Assembly: GCF_003594875.1 (NCBI RefSeq)
Contig: NZ_QZEY01000004.1
Location: 615,957-679,956, forward strand
Source: Bailinhaonella thermotolerans
GTDB taxonomy: Bacteria; Actinomycetota; Actinomycetes; Streptosporangiales; Streptosporangiaceae
DNA: 64,000 bases
Direction: 5' to 3'
This document shows, one piece after another, positions 1-9,020 of the stretch. Numbering within the stretch: position 1 is the first letter of the stretch; every line of letters starts with the position of its first letter. The notes beneath the pieces are model-generated. The model searched no databases and was not told where the DNA came from. It saw only the letters and a program-made list of their open reading frames with translations. The translations under genes were made by a program, and so were the position numbers.

Positions 1-1395
1 CTGGCCGAGGTCGTCGGTGTAGAGGTAGGTCATGCCGTCGCCGGTGTACCAGCCGCGCAGGTTCTCGCCGTTGCCGGCCTCGTACGCCGCGATCCGCCGG
101 GACGACAGGCTGATCGCGAACGACCAGCCGGGCCGGTGGTGCACGACGCGGTCCATGTCGGGGAAGACGAAGTGCCCCACCGGCCGGGGCGCGGGCGTGA
201 TCGCCGGGTCGTCCAGCACCGCCCTGGCCCGCGCGATCGCCGGCACCCCCGCGTGCTCCAGGTACGGCCGGTGCGTGCCGCGCTCGATCCAGCCCTTGGC
301 CAGCGCGCGGAACCGGGAGGCGTACGGCTCGGGCGCGCCCTGGGCGAGCAGCAGCACCGAGGTGATGACGCCGTGCCCCGCCGCGGCGTCGGGCTGGGCC
401 TGCCGGGAGACGGCGCGCCCGCGCACGTGGTCCATGACCAGCCCGTCGCGCATCACCGGGGCGAAGCTCGCCTCGACGGCGTCGAGGATCACCGCCTGGG
501 CCGGGTCGGTCACCCGCCAGCGGGAGCCGCCGAGCAGGCCGACGAGCTGGGCCACGGCCGAGAGCAGGACCGCCCCGTAGGAGCCGGTGTAGGCGACGGA
601 GCCGTGCTGGAGGAACGAGCCGTCGCGGTAGAAACCGTCGCCGGAGGTGACGTAGGCGAACAGGCTGCGCCGCCCGCCGTCGCGCACGTCGGACAGGCCG
701 TCGCGGGCCAGGGCCAGCTTGGCCGCGTCCCGGCCGAGGATGCCGCGCAGCGCCACGATCATCGCCTTGTCCGCCCGGTTCGCCCCGGTCTCGGAGAGCG
801 AGGGCTGCAGGACCCGGCGGTCGGGGTCGGGGCAGAACCGGTCCACGGCCCGCAGGTACGCCGCCAGCCGGTCGGCCGGGATCCGGTCGCCCAGCAGCAC
901 GCAGGTGTCCATGAGGGCGCGCGGCGCGCCGATCTCCCAGAACCACCAGTTCCCGGTCTCGCGCCTGGTCTCGTTGTAGGCCCGGTCGTACAGCAGGTCG
1001 AGCGCGGAGAGCAGCGCGGCCGCGACCTCCTCGTCGCCGTGCCGCGGGGTGCCGGGGGTGGCCCAGGCGAGCCCGATCGAGCGCAGGCGGGTGTAGCTCT
1101 GCCCGAAGCCGGCGGGGTCGGCGCCGAGGGGCAGGTCGGCCCAGAGCCGGGTACGGCTCGCGCCCCGGTCCATCGTGTCCCACGCCGCCGCCGCGCTCGC
1201 TTCCAGCGACCCGAGGGCGCGGGCGTAGACGGGGTCGGCCGGGTCGACGGCCTCGCCGGTCAGCAGCGCGAGGGCGCGGGACCGCAGGACGCCGAACTCG
1301 TCCCCGGCGGCGAAGGCGGCGGCCGGGAGGTTCGCGGCGCCGAGGGCGGCGGCGCCGAGCAGGAACAGGCCCCGGCGGGTGAGACGTGGAGGCAT
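1..1395 (-). CDS. Polysaccharide lyase family 8 (hyaluronate/chondroitin/xanthan lyase type), 3' end outside window
   Basis: The reading frame starts at ATG 1395 behind a GAGGTG ribosome site and is open to the left edge, giving 465 visible codons. The N-terminus has a Tat-like signal (TRRGLFLLG, then an Ala-rich stretch). Family PL8 is recognised from NWWFWEIG (about residue 140), TGANR (Asn206) and DGSFLQHGSVAYTGSYG. His264 and Tyr273 have the spacing of the PL8 catalytic His and Tyr, and Asn206 fits the catalytic Asn. PL8 enzymes cleave uronic-acid polysaccharides outside the cell by beta-elimination; the exact substrate (GAG or xanthan) cannot be read from the sequence. A promoter with a LacI-type operator lies directly upstream. 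Confidence 0.9.
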   Translation of the reverse strand, partial: MPPRLTRRGLFLLGAAALGAANLPAAAFAAGDEFGVLRSRALALLTGEAVDPADPVYARALGSLEASAAAAWDTMDRGASRTRLWADLPLGADPAGFGQSYTRLRSIGLAWATPGTPRHGDEEVAAALLSALDLLYDRAYNETRRETGNWWFWEIGAPRALMDTCVLLGDRIPADRLAAYLRAVDRFCPDPDRRVLQPSLSETGANRADKAMIVALRGILGRDAAKLALARDGLSDVRDGGRRSLFAYVTSGDGFYRDGSFLQHGSVAYTGSYGAVLLSAVAQLVGLLGGSRWRVTDPAQAVILDAVEASFAPVMRDGLVMDHVRGRAVSRQAQPDAAAGHGVITSVLLLAQGAPEPYASRFRALAKGWIERGTHRPYLEHAGVPAIARARAVLDDPAITPAPRPVGHFVFPDMDRVVHHRPGWSFAISLSSRRIAAYEAGNGENLRGWYTGDGMTYLYTDDLGQ

Positions 1396-1462
1396 GCGCA
1401 CCTCGGTCCTTCGGGGGCACGGCGCGCCGTACCCGGATCTTTCGGACATCGCTGAGCACGAT

Positions 1463-1490
1463 TAAGTAAGCGGTTTCTATAGGAAGTCAA
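1463..1490 (-). promoter_or_regulatory. Promoter of the PL8 lyase with LacI-type operator
   Basis: On the minus strand TTGACT (1490-1485) is followed after 16 bp by TACTTA (1468-1463). The operator ATAGAAACCGCTTACT (1480-1465) fills the spacer and overlaps the -10. It shares ATAGAA-NN-CGCTTACT with the dehydrogenase operator at 3738-3753. Confidence 0.7.
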
Positions 1491-1520
1491 GGGAGGAAAG
1501 GAGTTACTACCGTCTTTCCG

Positions 1521-1535
1521 GGCAACCGCTTGCCG
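1521..1535. promoter_or_regulatory. Second LacI-type operator between lacI and the PL8 lyase
   Basis: GGCAACCGCTTGCCG is a near-palindrome carrying the LacI-family core AACCGCTT. It lies just after the stop codon of the LacI gene and about 30 bp upstream of the lyase -35, so it could act as an auxiliary operator. Confidence 0.5.
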
Positions 1536-1536
1536 A

Positions 1537-2622
1537 TCATCGTGCGGGTGGGCCCACCGAGGCGCGCACGACGATGTGCGTCCCCAGCCGCATCGACCCG
1601 GAGACGGGGGCGAGCTCGTCGCCGGGGTCGGCCAGCGCCAGCCGTACGGCCTGGCGGCCCATCTCCTCCAGCGGGACGTGCACCGTCGTGAGGGCCGGCC
1701 GCAGCTCCTGCGCCACCGGCAGGTCGTCGTAACCCACGAGCGAGAGGTCCTCGGGCACGCGCAGCCCCGCCTCCTCCAGGCCGTGCAGCACGCCCGCCGC
1801 GACGCTGTCGTTCGCCGCGAAGACGGCCGTGAAGTCCAGCCCCGCGCCCAGCGCGGCCCGGATGCGCTCGTAGCCGAACCGGCGCCCGAACACCCCCGTC
1901 TGGATCAGGTCCTCGTCGTACGGCAGGCCGCGGGTCTCCAGCGCGCGGCGGTGCCCGGCCAGGCGGTGCACCGTGGTGGACAGCGCGGCCGGGCCCCCGA
2001 CGTACAGGATCCGCCGGTGGCCCTGGTTGAGCAGGTAGTCGGTGATCGCGAACGCGCCGCCCTCGTTGTCGTACTCGATCACCGACGTCGGCACGCCGTC
2101 CCCGATCGGGGGCCGGCCGCAGAGCGCCAGCCGCGAGCCCGAGGCGTCCAGCGCGCGGGCGCGGCGGGCCACCTCCGCCGTGAAGGCGCGGTCGTTCACG
2201 CTGCCGCCGACGAGGATGACCGCGTCGGCGCGCTGCTCGTGCAGCAGGTCGATGAAGGCCAGCTCCTTGCGGGAGTCGCCCTTGGTGCAGCACACCAGGC
2301 ACAGCCGCCCGGACGCGCTCGCCTCGGCCTCCACGCCCCGGGCGATGAACGCGTAGAACGGGTCCACCAGCTCGTTGACGATGATGCCGACCGTCCGGTT
2401 GGTCACCCCGGCGAGCGCTCTGGCGTGGGCGTTGGCGACGTAGCCCAGCTCGGCCACCGCGCGCTCGACCCGCTCCCGCGTGGCGGCGGCCACCGGGTAG
2501 TTCTGGTTGAGCACGCGGGACACGGTGGCGGACGAGACGCCCGCCCGCTTGGCCACGTCGGCGATCGTGGCGGGCGCCAGGGGCGCGGTCGCGCGCTGGC
2601 GGCCCCGGGCCCGACTGTCCAC
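1537..2622 (-). CDS. LacI-family transcriptional regulator
   Basis: The 361-residue protein has the LacI HTH at residues 18-65 (TIADVAKRAGVSSATVSRVL, then the hinge region LGYVANAHARAL). A periplasmic-binding-protein-like effector domain follows (RTVGIIVNELVDPFYAFIARG onward). It follows the dehydrogenase gene by 55 bp on the same strand and precedes the PL8 lyase. Matching LacI-type boxes lie at the lyase, dehydrogenase and transporter promoters, so it is very likely the local repressor responding to a sugar. The effector is unknown. Confidence 0.93.
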   Translation of the reverse strand: MDSRARGRQRATAPLAPATIADVAKRAGVSSATVSRVLNQNYPVAAATRERVERAVAELGYVANAHARALAGVTNRTVGIIVNELVDPFYAFIARGVEAEASASGRLCLVCCTKGDSRKELAFIDLLHEQRADAVILVGGSVNDRAFTAEVARRARALDASGSRLALCGRPPIGDGVPTSVIEYDNEGGAFAITDYLLNQGHRRILYVGGPAALSTTVHRLAGHRRALETRGLPYDEDLIQTGVFGRRFGYERIRAALGAGLDFTAVFAANDSVAAGVLHGLEEAGLRVPEDLSLVGYDDLPVAQELRPALTTVHVPLEEMGRQAVRLALADPGDELAPVSGSMRLGTHIVVRASVGPPAR

Positions 2623-2677
2623 GGTACGGCCTCCTTCTATGCGGTCAGGGTAACGGCGCGGCGGGTGTGGCGGGGGC

Positions 2678-3730
2678 TCAAGCGATCTTCTCCCAGTCGC
2701 GGGCCAGGACCTCGTAGGCGAGCGGCTCGCCGGCGGCGTACCTGGCCAGCTCCGCCACCGCCAGCGCGCCCAGGCGGGCCTGCTCGTTGCCCAGGGCGCC
2801 GGCGATGTGCGGCGTCACGAGGACGTTGGGCAGCTCGAACAGCGGCGAGCGCGGCGGCAGGGGCTCGGGGTCGGTCACGTCGAGCACGGCGTCCAGCCGC
2901 CCGGAGGCCAGCTCGTCGAGCAGGGCCGCCTCCTCGATCAGCGAGCCCCGCGCGGTGTTGACGATCAGCGTGCCGTCCCGCATCAGGCCGAGGCGCCGGC
3001 GGTCGATCAGCCTGCGCGTGCTCGGCACGTCGGGGGCGTGCAGGGTGACCACGTGGGAGCGCCGGCACAGCTCGTCCAGCCCCACGGGCTCGGCGCGCAG
3101 CCGCCGGGCCTCGCCCGGGTCCAGGTACGGGTCGTGGACGAGCACGTCCGCGTCGAGCGTCCGCAGCCTGTCGATGACGAGCCGGCCGATGCGGGAGGCC
3201 CCGACGACCCCGACCGTGAGCCCGTGGGTCCCCAGCCAGGCCACCCCGGACAGGTCCCGCTTGCGGCCCGTCCTGGCGTACCCGTGGGCGAGGGCGAAGG
3301 CGCGCTTGGCCCCGAAGACGATGGCGGCGAGCGTGTACTCCGCGACGGGGATGGCGTTGGCCGCGGCCGCCGTGGAGATCCGTACGCCCCGGGCCAGCAC
3401 CTCGCGGTCGAGGAAGGTCTTCACGGTCCCGGCGGTGTGCAGGATCGCGCGCAGCCCCGGGGCCCGGTCCAGGACGGTCCCGTCGATCCGCGGGCAGCCC
3501 CAGCCGGTGAGCAGCACCTCGGCCGAGGCGAGCGCCGCGTCGGCGTCCGGGCCGGTGAAGGCGCCCAGCACGCCGGGCCGTACGTCGGCGAGCTCGTGCA
3601 GGCGGGCCAGCGTCCGCGGGGTGAACACGCCCGCCGTCTCCCGCCCGTCCATGGCCAGGACCACGCGGGGACGGTGCGGCGCGGGCGGATCCGGGTCCGG
3701 AACGGTCTCGCCAGTCGTCTGCACCGCCAC
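2678..3730 (-). CDS. D-isomer-specific 2-hydroxyacid dehydrogenase, NAD-dependent
   Basis: The protein has the two-domain 2-hydroxyacid dehydrogenase layout. The nucleotide-binding segment is GVVGASRIGRLV, and the catalytic triad is visible as Arg in NTARGS, Glu in TDPEP and His in TPHIAG. GTG 3730 is chosen because the frame upstream runs through the operator and promoter at 3738-3793; this gives about 350 residues beginning MAVQTTGE. The start is uncertain because its ribosome site is weak. Its place in the sugar regulon suggests it oxidises or reduces a sugar-derived 2-hydroxy/2-keto acid. Confidence 0.85.
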   Translation of the reverse strand: MAVQTTGETVPDPDPPAPHRPRVVLAMDGRETAGVFTPRTLARLHELADVRPGVLGAFTGPDADAALASAEVLLTGWGCPRIDGTVLDRAPGLRAILHTAGTVKTFLDREVLARGVRISTAAAANAIPVAEYTLAAIVFGAKRAFALAHGYARTGRKRDLSGVAWLGTHGLTVGVVGASRIGRLVIDRLRTLDADVLVHDPYLDPGEARRLRAEPVGLDELCRRSHVVTLHAPDVPSTRRLIDRRRLGLMRDGTLIVNTARGSLIEEAALLDELASGRLDAVLDVTDPEPLPPRSPLFELPNVLVTPHIAGALGNEQARLGALAVAELARYAAGEPLAYEVLARDWEKIA

Positions 3731-3737
3731 CCCCGAT

Positions 3738-3793
3738 AGTAAGCGCGTTCTATGTTCTGGCTGGACGATAGGGAAGCTCCCGGCGGCCGTCAA
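3738..3793 (-). promoter_or_regulatory. Promoter and LacI-type operator of the dehydrogenase-lacI unit
   Basis: On the minus strand TTGACG (3793-3788) is spaced 17 bp from TATCGT (3770-3765). The operator ATAGAACGCGCTTACT (3753-3738) lies just after the predicted transcription start. It matches the lyase operator at 14 of 16 positions. Confidence 0.65.
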
Positions 3794-3867
3794 CCGGGTC
3801 ACTCAATTTGCTCCACATATGCGCTAGTCACCGGGGTTCGCGGGCTGGATTGGCGGAGATCGGGGTC

Positions 3868-3896
3868 TTGACGAACGGGAAAGCGCTTACCAAACT
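3868..3896 (+). promoter_or_regulatory. Promoter and LacI-type operator of the ABC importer operon
   Basis: TTGACG (3868-3873) is followed by the operator GAAAGCGCTTACC (3879-3891), which covers the spacer and a weak -10 (TACCAA/CAAACT, 3889-3896). The core AAGCGCTT is the classic LacI-family palindrome. Confidence 0.65.
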
Positions 3897-4000
3897 GCGG
3901 GCATCGCGTGACGGATGTCCGGGTTACCGGCGAGGCACGCGAGGACCTGAGAACGACCCGGGCGGCTCGGCCGCCCGGCCCGGCCGAAGAGGTAGTGGGC

Positions 4001-5029
4001 ATGGTCAAGCAATCGGGGCCGCCCCGGGCGGCCCTCCGCCCCCCGGGCGCCTCCCCGCCGGAGGCCGCCGCCGGGGCGCCGGAGCGGGCGGCCGGGCGGC
4101 CGGCTCGCCGCAGGGTCCCGCTGCGGCGGCGGCTCCGCAGGGACGGGGTCCTGCTGCTGCTCGCGCTGCCGGGCCTGCTCTACTTCCTGGTGTTCCACTA
4201 CCTGCCGCTGTTCGGGTACGTGATCGCGTTCCAGGACTTCCAGCCGTTCCTGGGATTCGCCGAGAGCGCGTGGGTGGGGCTGGACAACTTCGCCGCGCTG
4301 TTCGGCGACCCGCGGTTCTGGAGCGCGCTCGGCAACACCCTGCGGATCACGCTGGTGCAGCTCGTGCTGTTCTTCCCCGCGCCGATCGGGCTGGCGCTGC
4401 TGCTGCACAGCATCCTCAGCGACAAGATCCGCAGGTTCGTGCAGAGCATCGTCTACCTGCCGCACTTCATCGGCTGGGTGATCATCGTCTCGATCTTCCA
4501 GCAGGTGCTCGGCGGGGCGGGCGTGGTGCCCCACCTCATGGACGCCCTCGGCCTGCCGCGCTACGACGTCATGACCGATCCGGACGCCTTCCCCTGGCTG
4601 GTGGCGCTCCAGGTGATCTGGAAGGACGCGGGCTGGGGCACGATCATCTTCCTGGCCGCGCTGCTCAGCATCGACCAGGGCCTGTACGAGGCGGCGGCGA
4701 TCGACGGGGCCGGGCGGTGGCGGCGGCTCTGGCACATCACGCTGCCCGGCATCACGCCGGTGATCATCCTGCTGCTCATCCTCAACCTCGGCAGCATCCT
4801 GTCGGTCGGCTTCGAGCAGATCGTCCTGCAGCGCGACGCGGTGGGCCCGGAGGCGGGCGAGGTGCTCGACACCTACGTCTACTTCCACGGCATCCGCAGC
4901 GGCGAGTGGGGCACCTCGGCGGCGGTCGGCCTGATCAAGGCGGTGGTCGGCACCGCGCTCGTGCTCGGGGCCAACAAGGTGGCGCACCTGTTCGGCCAGG
5001 AGGGGGTGTACCGCGGTGCGGACAAGTAG
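4001..5029 (+). CDS. ABC importer permease, LplB-type (carbohydrate)
   Basis: This is a binding-protein-dependent inner-membrane permease with about six membrane segments. The EAA loop reads YEAAAIDGAGRWRRLWHITLP. The N-terminal FHYLPLFGYVIAFQDF segment is typical of the LplB/polysaccharide group. ATG 4001 has GAGGT 8-9 bases upstream; the frame is open to a GTG at 3908, but that lies right at the promoter and lacks a good ribosome site. It overlaps the next permease by 14 bp. No ATP-binding subunit is encoded here, so a shared MsiK-like ATPase elsewhere is inferred. Confidence 0.92.
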   Translation: MVKQSGPPRAALRPPGASPPEAAAGAPERAAGRPARRRVPLRRRLRRDGVLLLLALPGLLYFLVFHYLPLFGYVIAFQDFQPFLGFAESAWVGLDNFAALFGDPRFWSALGNTLRITLVQLVLFFPAPIGLALLLHSILSDKIRRFVQSIVYLPHFIGWVIIVSIFQQVLGGAGVVPHLMDALGLPRYDVMTDPDAFPWLVALQVIWKDAGWGTIIFLAALLSIDQGLYEAAAIDGAGRWRRLWHITLPGITPVIILLLILNLGSILSVGFEQIVLQRDAVGPEAGEVLDTYVYFHGIRSGEWGTSAAVGLIKAVVGTALVLGANKVAHLFGQEGVYRGADK

Positions 5030-5909
5030 CCGGCCGGTCTGGATGGAGCCGCCCACCCGGCTCGGGCTCGCGGCCAAGGTGATGACGCTGGTGATCATCT
5101 CGTTCGTCGTGCTGTACCCCTTCGCGGCCGTGGTGATGACGAGCCTGTCCACCCAGGACGAGATCACCCGCAACGGCGGCCTCGTGCTGTTCCCCGTGGA
5201 GCCCACCCTGGAGGCGTACCGGGTGATCTTCTCCGGGGGCACGGTCACCCGGGCGCTGCTGGTCAGCGTGGCGGTCACCGTCGCCGGCACGCTCGCCAGC
5301 CTCAGCGTCACCGTGGCGATGGCGTTCGCGCTGGCGCGGCGGGAGCTGACCGGGGGCCGGGCCATCCTCATGGTCGCGCTGTTCACGATGCTGTTCAGCC
5401 CCGGCATCATCCCCAACTACCTGCTGGTCAAGGAGCTGGGGCTGCTCAACTCCTTCGGCTCGCTGATCCTCCCGGCGCTGGTGAGCGCGTTCAACCTGGT
5501 CGTCCTGCGGTCGTTCTTCATGGGGCTGCCGCAGGAGCTCCTGGAGAGCGCGCGCATGGACGGCGCGGGCGACCTGCGGATCCTGCTGCGCATCGTGCTG
5601 CCGCTGTCGAAGGCCGTGGTCGCGGTGGTCTCGCTGTTCTACGCGGTCGCCTACTGGAACGCGTTCTTCAACGCGCTGCTCTACCTCGAGTCCGACAAGT
5701 GGCCGCTGCCGCTGATCCTGCGCCTGTACGTGCTGCAGGGCCAGCCGCTGGGGGCCGACATCGCGGCGGCGGCGGGCGAGGTCCCGCCCCCGGCCCAGGC
5801 CCTGCAGATGGCGGTCGTCGTGGTGGCGCTCGTCCCGATCCTCCTCGTCTACCCGTTCCTGCAGCGCTACTTCACCAAGGGCGTGCTGACCGGCGCCGTC
5901 AAGGGCTGA
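5016..5909 (+). CDS. ABC importer permease, LplC/YtcP-type (carbohydrate)
   Basis: The 297-residue permease has six predicted membrane segments and the EAA motif ESARMDGAGDLRILLRIVLP near residue 180. The GTG start at 5016 lies inside the end of the upstream permease behind an AGGAGGGGG tract, which indicates translational coupling. It pairs with the LplB-type subunit as a heterodimeric channel for an oligosaccharide. Confidence 0.93.
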   Translation: MRTSSRPVWMEPPTRLGLAAKVMTLVIISFVVLYPFAAVVMTSLSTQDEITRNGGLVLFPVEPTLEAYRVIFSGGTVTRALLVSVAVTVAGTLASLSVTVAMAFALARRELTGGRAILMVALFTMLFSPGIIPNYLLVKELGLLNSFGSLILPALVSAFNLVVLRSFFMGLPQELLESARMDGAGDLRILLRIVLPLSKAVVAVVSLFYAVAYWNAFFNALLYLESDKWPLPLILRLYVLQGQPLGADIAAAAGEVPPPAQALQMAVVVVALVPILLVYPFLQRYFTKGVLTGAVKG

Positions 5910-5934
5910 CCGGCGCATTCGAAGGGAGAACGAC

Positions 5935-7617
5935 ATGTCCAGCAACCGAGCGGGCATGGACCGGCGCGGATTCCTCCGCGCCGCGGCCGGCGCCGCCCTG
6001 CTCACCGCGGGAGGCGGCCCGCTGCTGGCCGCCTGCGGCGGCGGCGGGGGAGGCGCCGTGCGGAAGGCGGGCGCGATCAGCGACGTGCTGCCGGCGCACG
6101 TCCCGATCCCCCCGGTCACCCCCGACCTGCCCGGCACCGCGCAGGGGGTGCCGCCCGGCTACTTCAGCTATCCCCGGCAGCTCACCAAGGGCGTGGCCAG
6201 GCCCCCGCTCGGCGGCGGCAACGTCAAGATCATGGCCCAGACGTTCGCGCCGCTCGGGCCGGGCCGGGCCGAGAACGCCGCCTGGCGGGAGGTCGAGAAG
6301 CGCGCGGGCGGGACGCTCGACCTGACGATCGTCCCCACCTCCGACTGGGGCGCCAAGTTCAACACCACCGTCGCGGGCGGTCAGCTCCCCGACATGTTCG
6401 TCTACGACGACCTCGCCGGGATCACCAACCTGCCGGCCTTCGCCGCCTCCCAGTGCGCCCACCTGGCCCCGCACATCTCCGGCGACGCCGTCAAGGCGTA
6501 CCCCAACCTCGCCAACATCGGGCAGATCCACTGGAAGGACGCCACGGTCGGCGGGAAGCTGTACGGCATCCCCATCCCGCGCGCGCTCATCGGCGGGGCC
6601 GGGTTCTACCGCCACGACCTGTTCGAGAAGGCGGGCGCGACGGACCTCAGGACGACCGACGACCTGTTCGACGCGCTCAAGGAGGTGACCAGGCCCAAGG
6701 AGAAGGTGTGGGGCGTCGTCTCCTACACCGGCGCGTCGATGAACATCACGATCTTCGCGCAGCTCTTCGGCGCGCCCTTCGAGTGGAAGGTCGACCCGGC
6801 CAGCGGGAAGTTCACCGCCGACCTGGAGTCGCCGCAGTACCGCGCGGCCGTCGAGTTCGCCCGCAGACTGTACGAGGCCGGCTGCTACTACCCGGGCTCG
6901 GAGGGCTTCAACCCGACGCAGCGCAAGACCGAGTTCGGCGCCGGCAAGGCCGCCCTCACCTACGACGGCCTGCCCGCCTACTACGGCCCCAACGGCTACG
7001 CGCAGACGCTCGCGCGGGTGAACGCGGACTACGACGTCCGCCCGTTCGTGCCGTTCACGCCGGAGTCCACGGTCTTCACGAACAACATCAACTTCAGCTA
7101 CGTGATGCTGAAGAAGGCCGACGAGGGCAGGGTCAAGGAGCTGCTGCGCCTGGCCGACTTCTTCGCCTCGCCGTTCGGCAGCGAGGAGTACACGCTGCTG
7201 CGGTACGGCGTCGAGGGCGTGCACCACAAGCGCGACGGGAACGGCAACCCGATCCTCACCGAGCAGGGCACCAAGGAGGTCGCCTCCTTGCCCTGGAGCT
7301 GGTGGCTCGCCCCGCCGTACTCCATCTACGAGCCGACCTCCAAGGCGGTGGCCGAGCACGCCCACGCGGCCATGACCCGGATGATCCCCCGCGCGGTGCA
7401 GAGCGCCGAACTGGGGCTGTACTCCCCGGCCTGGCAGGGCAGATACGAGGCCCTCCGCACCCTCAAGTCCGACCGGATCACCTCGATCGTCGTCGGCCGG
7501 GCGCCGATGAGCGACTACGACAAGCTCGTCAAGGACTGGCTGGCGGCCGGCGGCGAGCAGGCGCGCAAGGAACTGGAGCAGGCCTACGCCCAGGCCAAGA
7601 GCGGAGGAAAGAATTGA
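5935..7617 (+). CDS. Extracellular solute-binding lipoprotein (LipO/YtcQ-type)
   Basis: The 560-residue protein starts with a Tat-like segment (MDRRGFLRAA) and a lipobox ending LLAAC, followed by a Gly-rich linker, so it is a membrane-anchored lipoprotein. The body is a family-1-like solute-binding fold of the large LipO/YtcQ kind used with LplB/LplC permeases. It lies 25 bp after the second permease with a GGGAG ribosome site. Its TGA stop overlaps the TTG start of the peptidase gene. Confidence 0.92.
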   Translation: MSSNRAGMDRRGFLRAAAGAALLTAGGGPLLAACGGGGGGAVRKAGAISDVLPAHVPIPPVTPDLPGTAQGVPPGYFSYPRQLTKGVARPPLGGGNVKIMAQTFAPLGPGRAENAAWREVEKRAGGTLDLTIVPTSDWGAKFNTTVAGGQLPDMFVYDDLAGITNLPAFAASQCAHLAPHISGDAVKAYPNLANIGQIHWKDATVGGKLYGIPIPRALIGGAGFYRHDLFEKAGATDLRTTDDLFDALKEVTRPKEKVWGVVSYTGASMNITIFAQLFGAPFEWKVDPASGKFTADLESPQYRAAVEFARRLYEAGCYYPGSEGFNPTQRKTEFGAGKAALTYDGLPAYYGPNGYAQTLARVNADYDVRPFVPFTPESTVFTNNINFSYVMLKKADEGRVKELLRLADFFASPFGSEEYTLLRYGVEGVHHKRDGNGNPILTEQGTKEVASLPWSWWLAPPYSIYEPTSKAVAEHAHAAMTRMIPRAVQSAELGLYSPAWQGRYEALRTLKSDRITSIVVGRAPMSDYDKLVKDWLAAGGEQARKELEQAYAQAKSGGKN

Positions 7618-9020
7618 ACCGAGCCGGTGTCCTGGCCGCGGCGGTCCTCGTCGCGGGCACCCTCACCCCCGCGGTCGCGCACGCCGACCCCGCCCCCTCA
7701 CCCGCAGCCCCCGCACCCACGGCCCCCGCGAACACCGTCCCCGCACCCACCGCTCCTGAGTCCGCCGCTCCCGCGCCCGGCGGGAGCGCGAGCGCGGAGG
7801 CGCCCGCCGTACCCCATCACGTGCTGCTGCGCGGCAGGCCCTCGACCGAGGACGAGCGGCTGCGGCTGTTCCAGACGCAGCGGGCCAGCGACTTCGAGTC
7901 CACCGGCCTCTACCTGCCCCCGGGCGGCACCCTGGAGATCGTCTCCGGCGGTACGGCCGCGCCGAAGGTGTGGGTGGGCGACTGGGACTCCTACCAGAAG
8001 CGGGCCCCGCGGCCGTACCAGCTCAGGAACGGGGTCAACAGGGTCACCGACGCCGGCGGCGGGCTGGTGTACCTGTCGCTCGCGGGCGCGGGCGAGACCG
8101 CCTCGGTGACCTTCCGGGGCGGGTTCCAGCGGGCCCCGCACTACGTGCTCGGGCGGACCACGCCGGAACAGTGGCGGGCGATGCTGGACGAGCGGCCCAC
8201 ACCGTGGGTGGAGCTGGTCTCCGAGCGCACGATCCTGACCCTGAGCAGGGAGGCGGCGCTGCTCTACCGCGACGAGGACCAGGGCGAGACGCTGCGCCTG
8301 CTCGACCGGATCGTGCGCGGCCACGAGAAGGTCAGCGGCCTGGACGGCTCCAGCCCGCTGCACGCCCCCAACGCCAACCGGTACCACCTCACCTGGGTGC
8401 CCGCCACCCGCCCCGGCGTCGCGGCGTACGCCACCCACCACTACACCGCCTACCCCCCGGCGTACATGGACCGGCTGCTGGGCGTGCGGAAACTGCACGA
8501 CAACGGCTGGGGCGTCTGGCACGAGCTGGGCCACCAGTTCCAGCAGATGGCCTACAAGCCCGGCGACCTGACCGAGGTGACGGTCAACCTCTACTCGCTG
8601 GCCGCGCAGAAGGCGAACGGGCTGCCGTCCAACCTGGTCAAGCCGGACGCCAAGACGGGGCTCACGCCGTACCAGTCGGCGCTGCCGAAGCTGGGCCGCG
8701 CGGGGCTCGACTACAACAAGGACTTCGGCGCGTTCGAGAAGCTGGTCATGCTCCAGCAGCTCACGCTGGCCTACGGCGAGGAGTTCTGGCCGAAGGTGCA
8801 CCGGCTGGTCCGCGAGGAGCGGCCGCCCTCGGAGTGGGACGAGACCGCGACGCGCTGGCGTTACCTCGCCCTCTACACGAGCCGTGTCGCCGGCCACGAC
8901 CTGAGCGGCTTCTACGCCCGCTGGGGGGCGCCCCTCGACGAGCGCGCCAGGGCCGAGCTCGCCGCCCTCAAGCTGCCCGCCCCCACCGTCGACCCGAGCA
9001 CCCTGAAGGAAGGCCCGTGA
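7614..9020 (+). CDS. Secreted M60-family metallopeptidase (mucinase/enhancin type)
   Basis: The start is TTG 7614, in a TTGA overlap with the binding-protein stop and directly behind GGAGG. A signal peptide (residues 1-25, ending AVAHA) and a Pro/Ala-rich linker follow. The peptidase domain shows HELGHQFQQ at residues 303-311 and a third ligand Glu321 (LTEVTVN), the HExxH-X(n)-E gluzincin pattern of Peptidase_M60. M60 enzymes act on O-glycosylated proteins such as mucins. The protein has 468 residues and no obvious carbohydrate-binding module. Confidence 0.88.
   Translation: MNRAGVLAAAVLVAGTLTPAVAHADPAPSPAAPAPTAPANTVPAPTAPESAAPAPGGSASAEAPAVPHHVLLRGRPSTEDERLRLFQTQRASDFESTGLYLPPGGTLEIVSGGTAAPKVWVGDWDSYQKRAPRPYQLRNGVNRVTDAGGGLVYLSLAGAGETASVTFRGGFQRAPHYVLGRTTPEQWRAMLDERPTPWVELVSERTILTLSREAALLYRDEDQGETLRLLDRIVRGHEKVSGLDGSSPLHAPNANRYHLTWVPATRPGVAAYATHHYTAYPPAYMDRLLGVRKLHDNGWGVWHELGHQFQQMAYKPGDLTEVTVNLYSLAAQKANGLPSNLVKPDAKTGLTPYQSALPKLGRAGLDYNKDFGAFEKLVMLQQLTLAYGEEFWPKVHRLVREERPPSEWDETATRWRYLALYTSRVAGHDLSGFYARWGAPLDERARAELAALKLPAPTVDPSTLKEGP

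Noticed and set aside
136..1455. Plus-strand open frame of 439 codons opposite the PL8 lyase
   Set aside because: It is a shadow frame rich in Arg/Gly/Pro. The minus strand encodes a clear PL8 lyase with catalytic motifs over the same DNA.
6453..7613. N-terminal extension of the M60 peptidase frame back to 6453
   Set aside because: This part is an out-of-frame shadow of the solute-binding protein. The real start is TTG 7614 with its own ribosome site and signal peptide.
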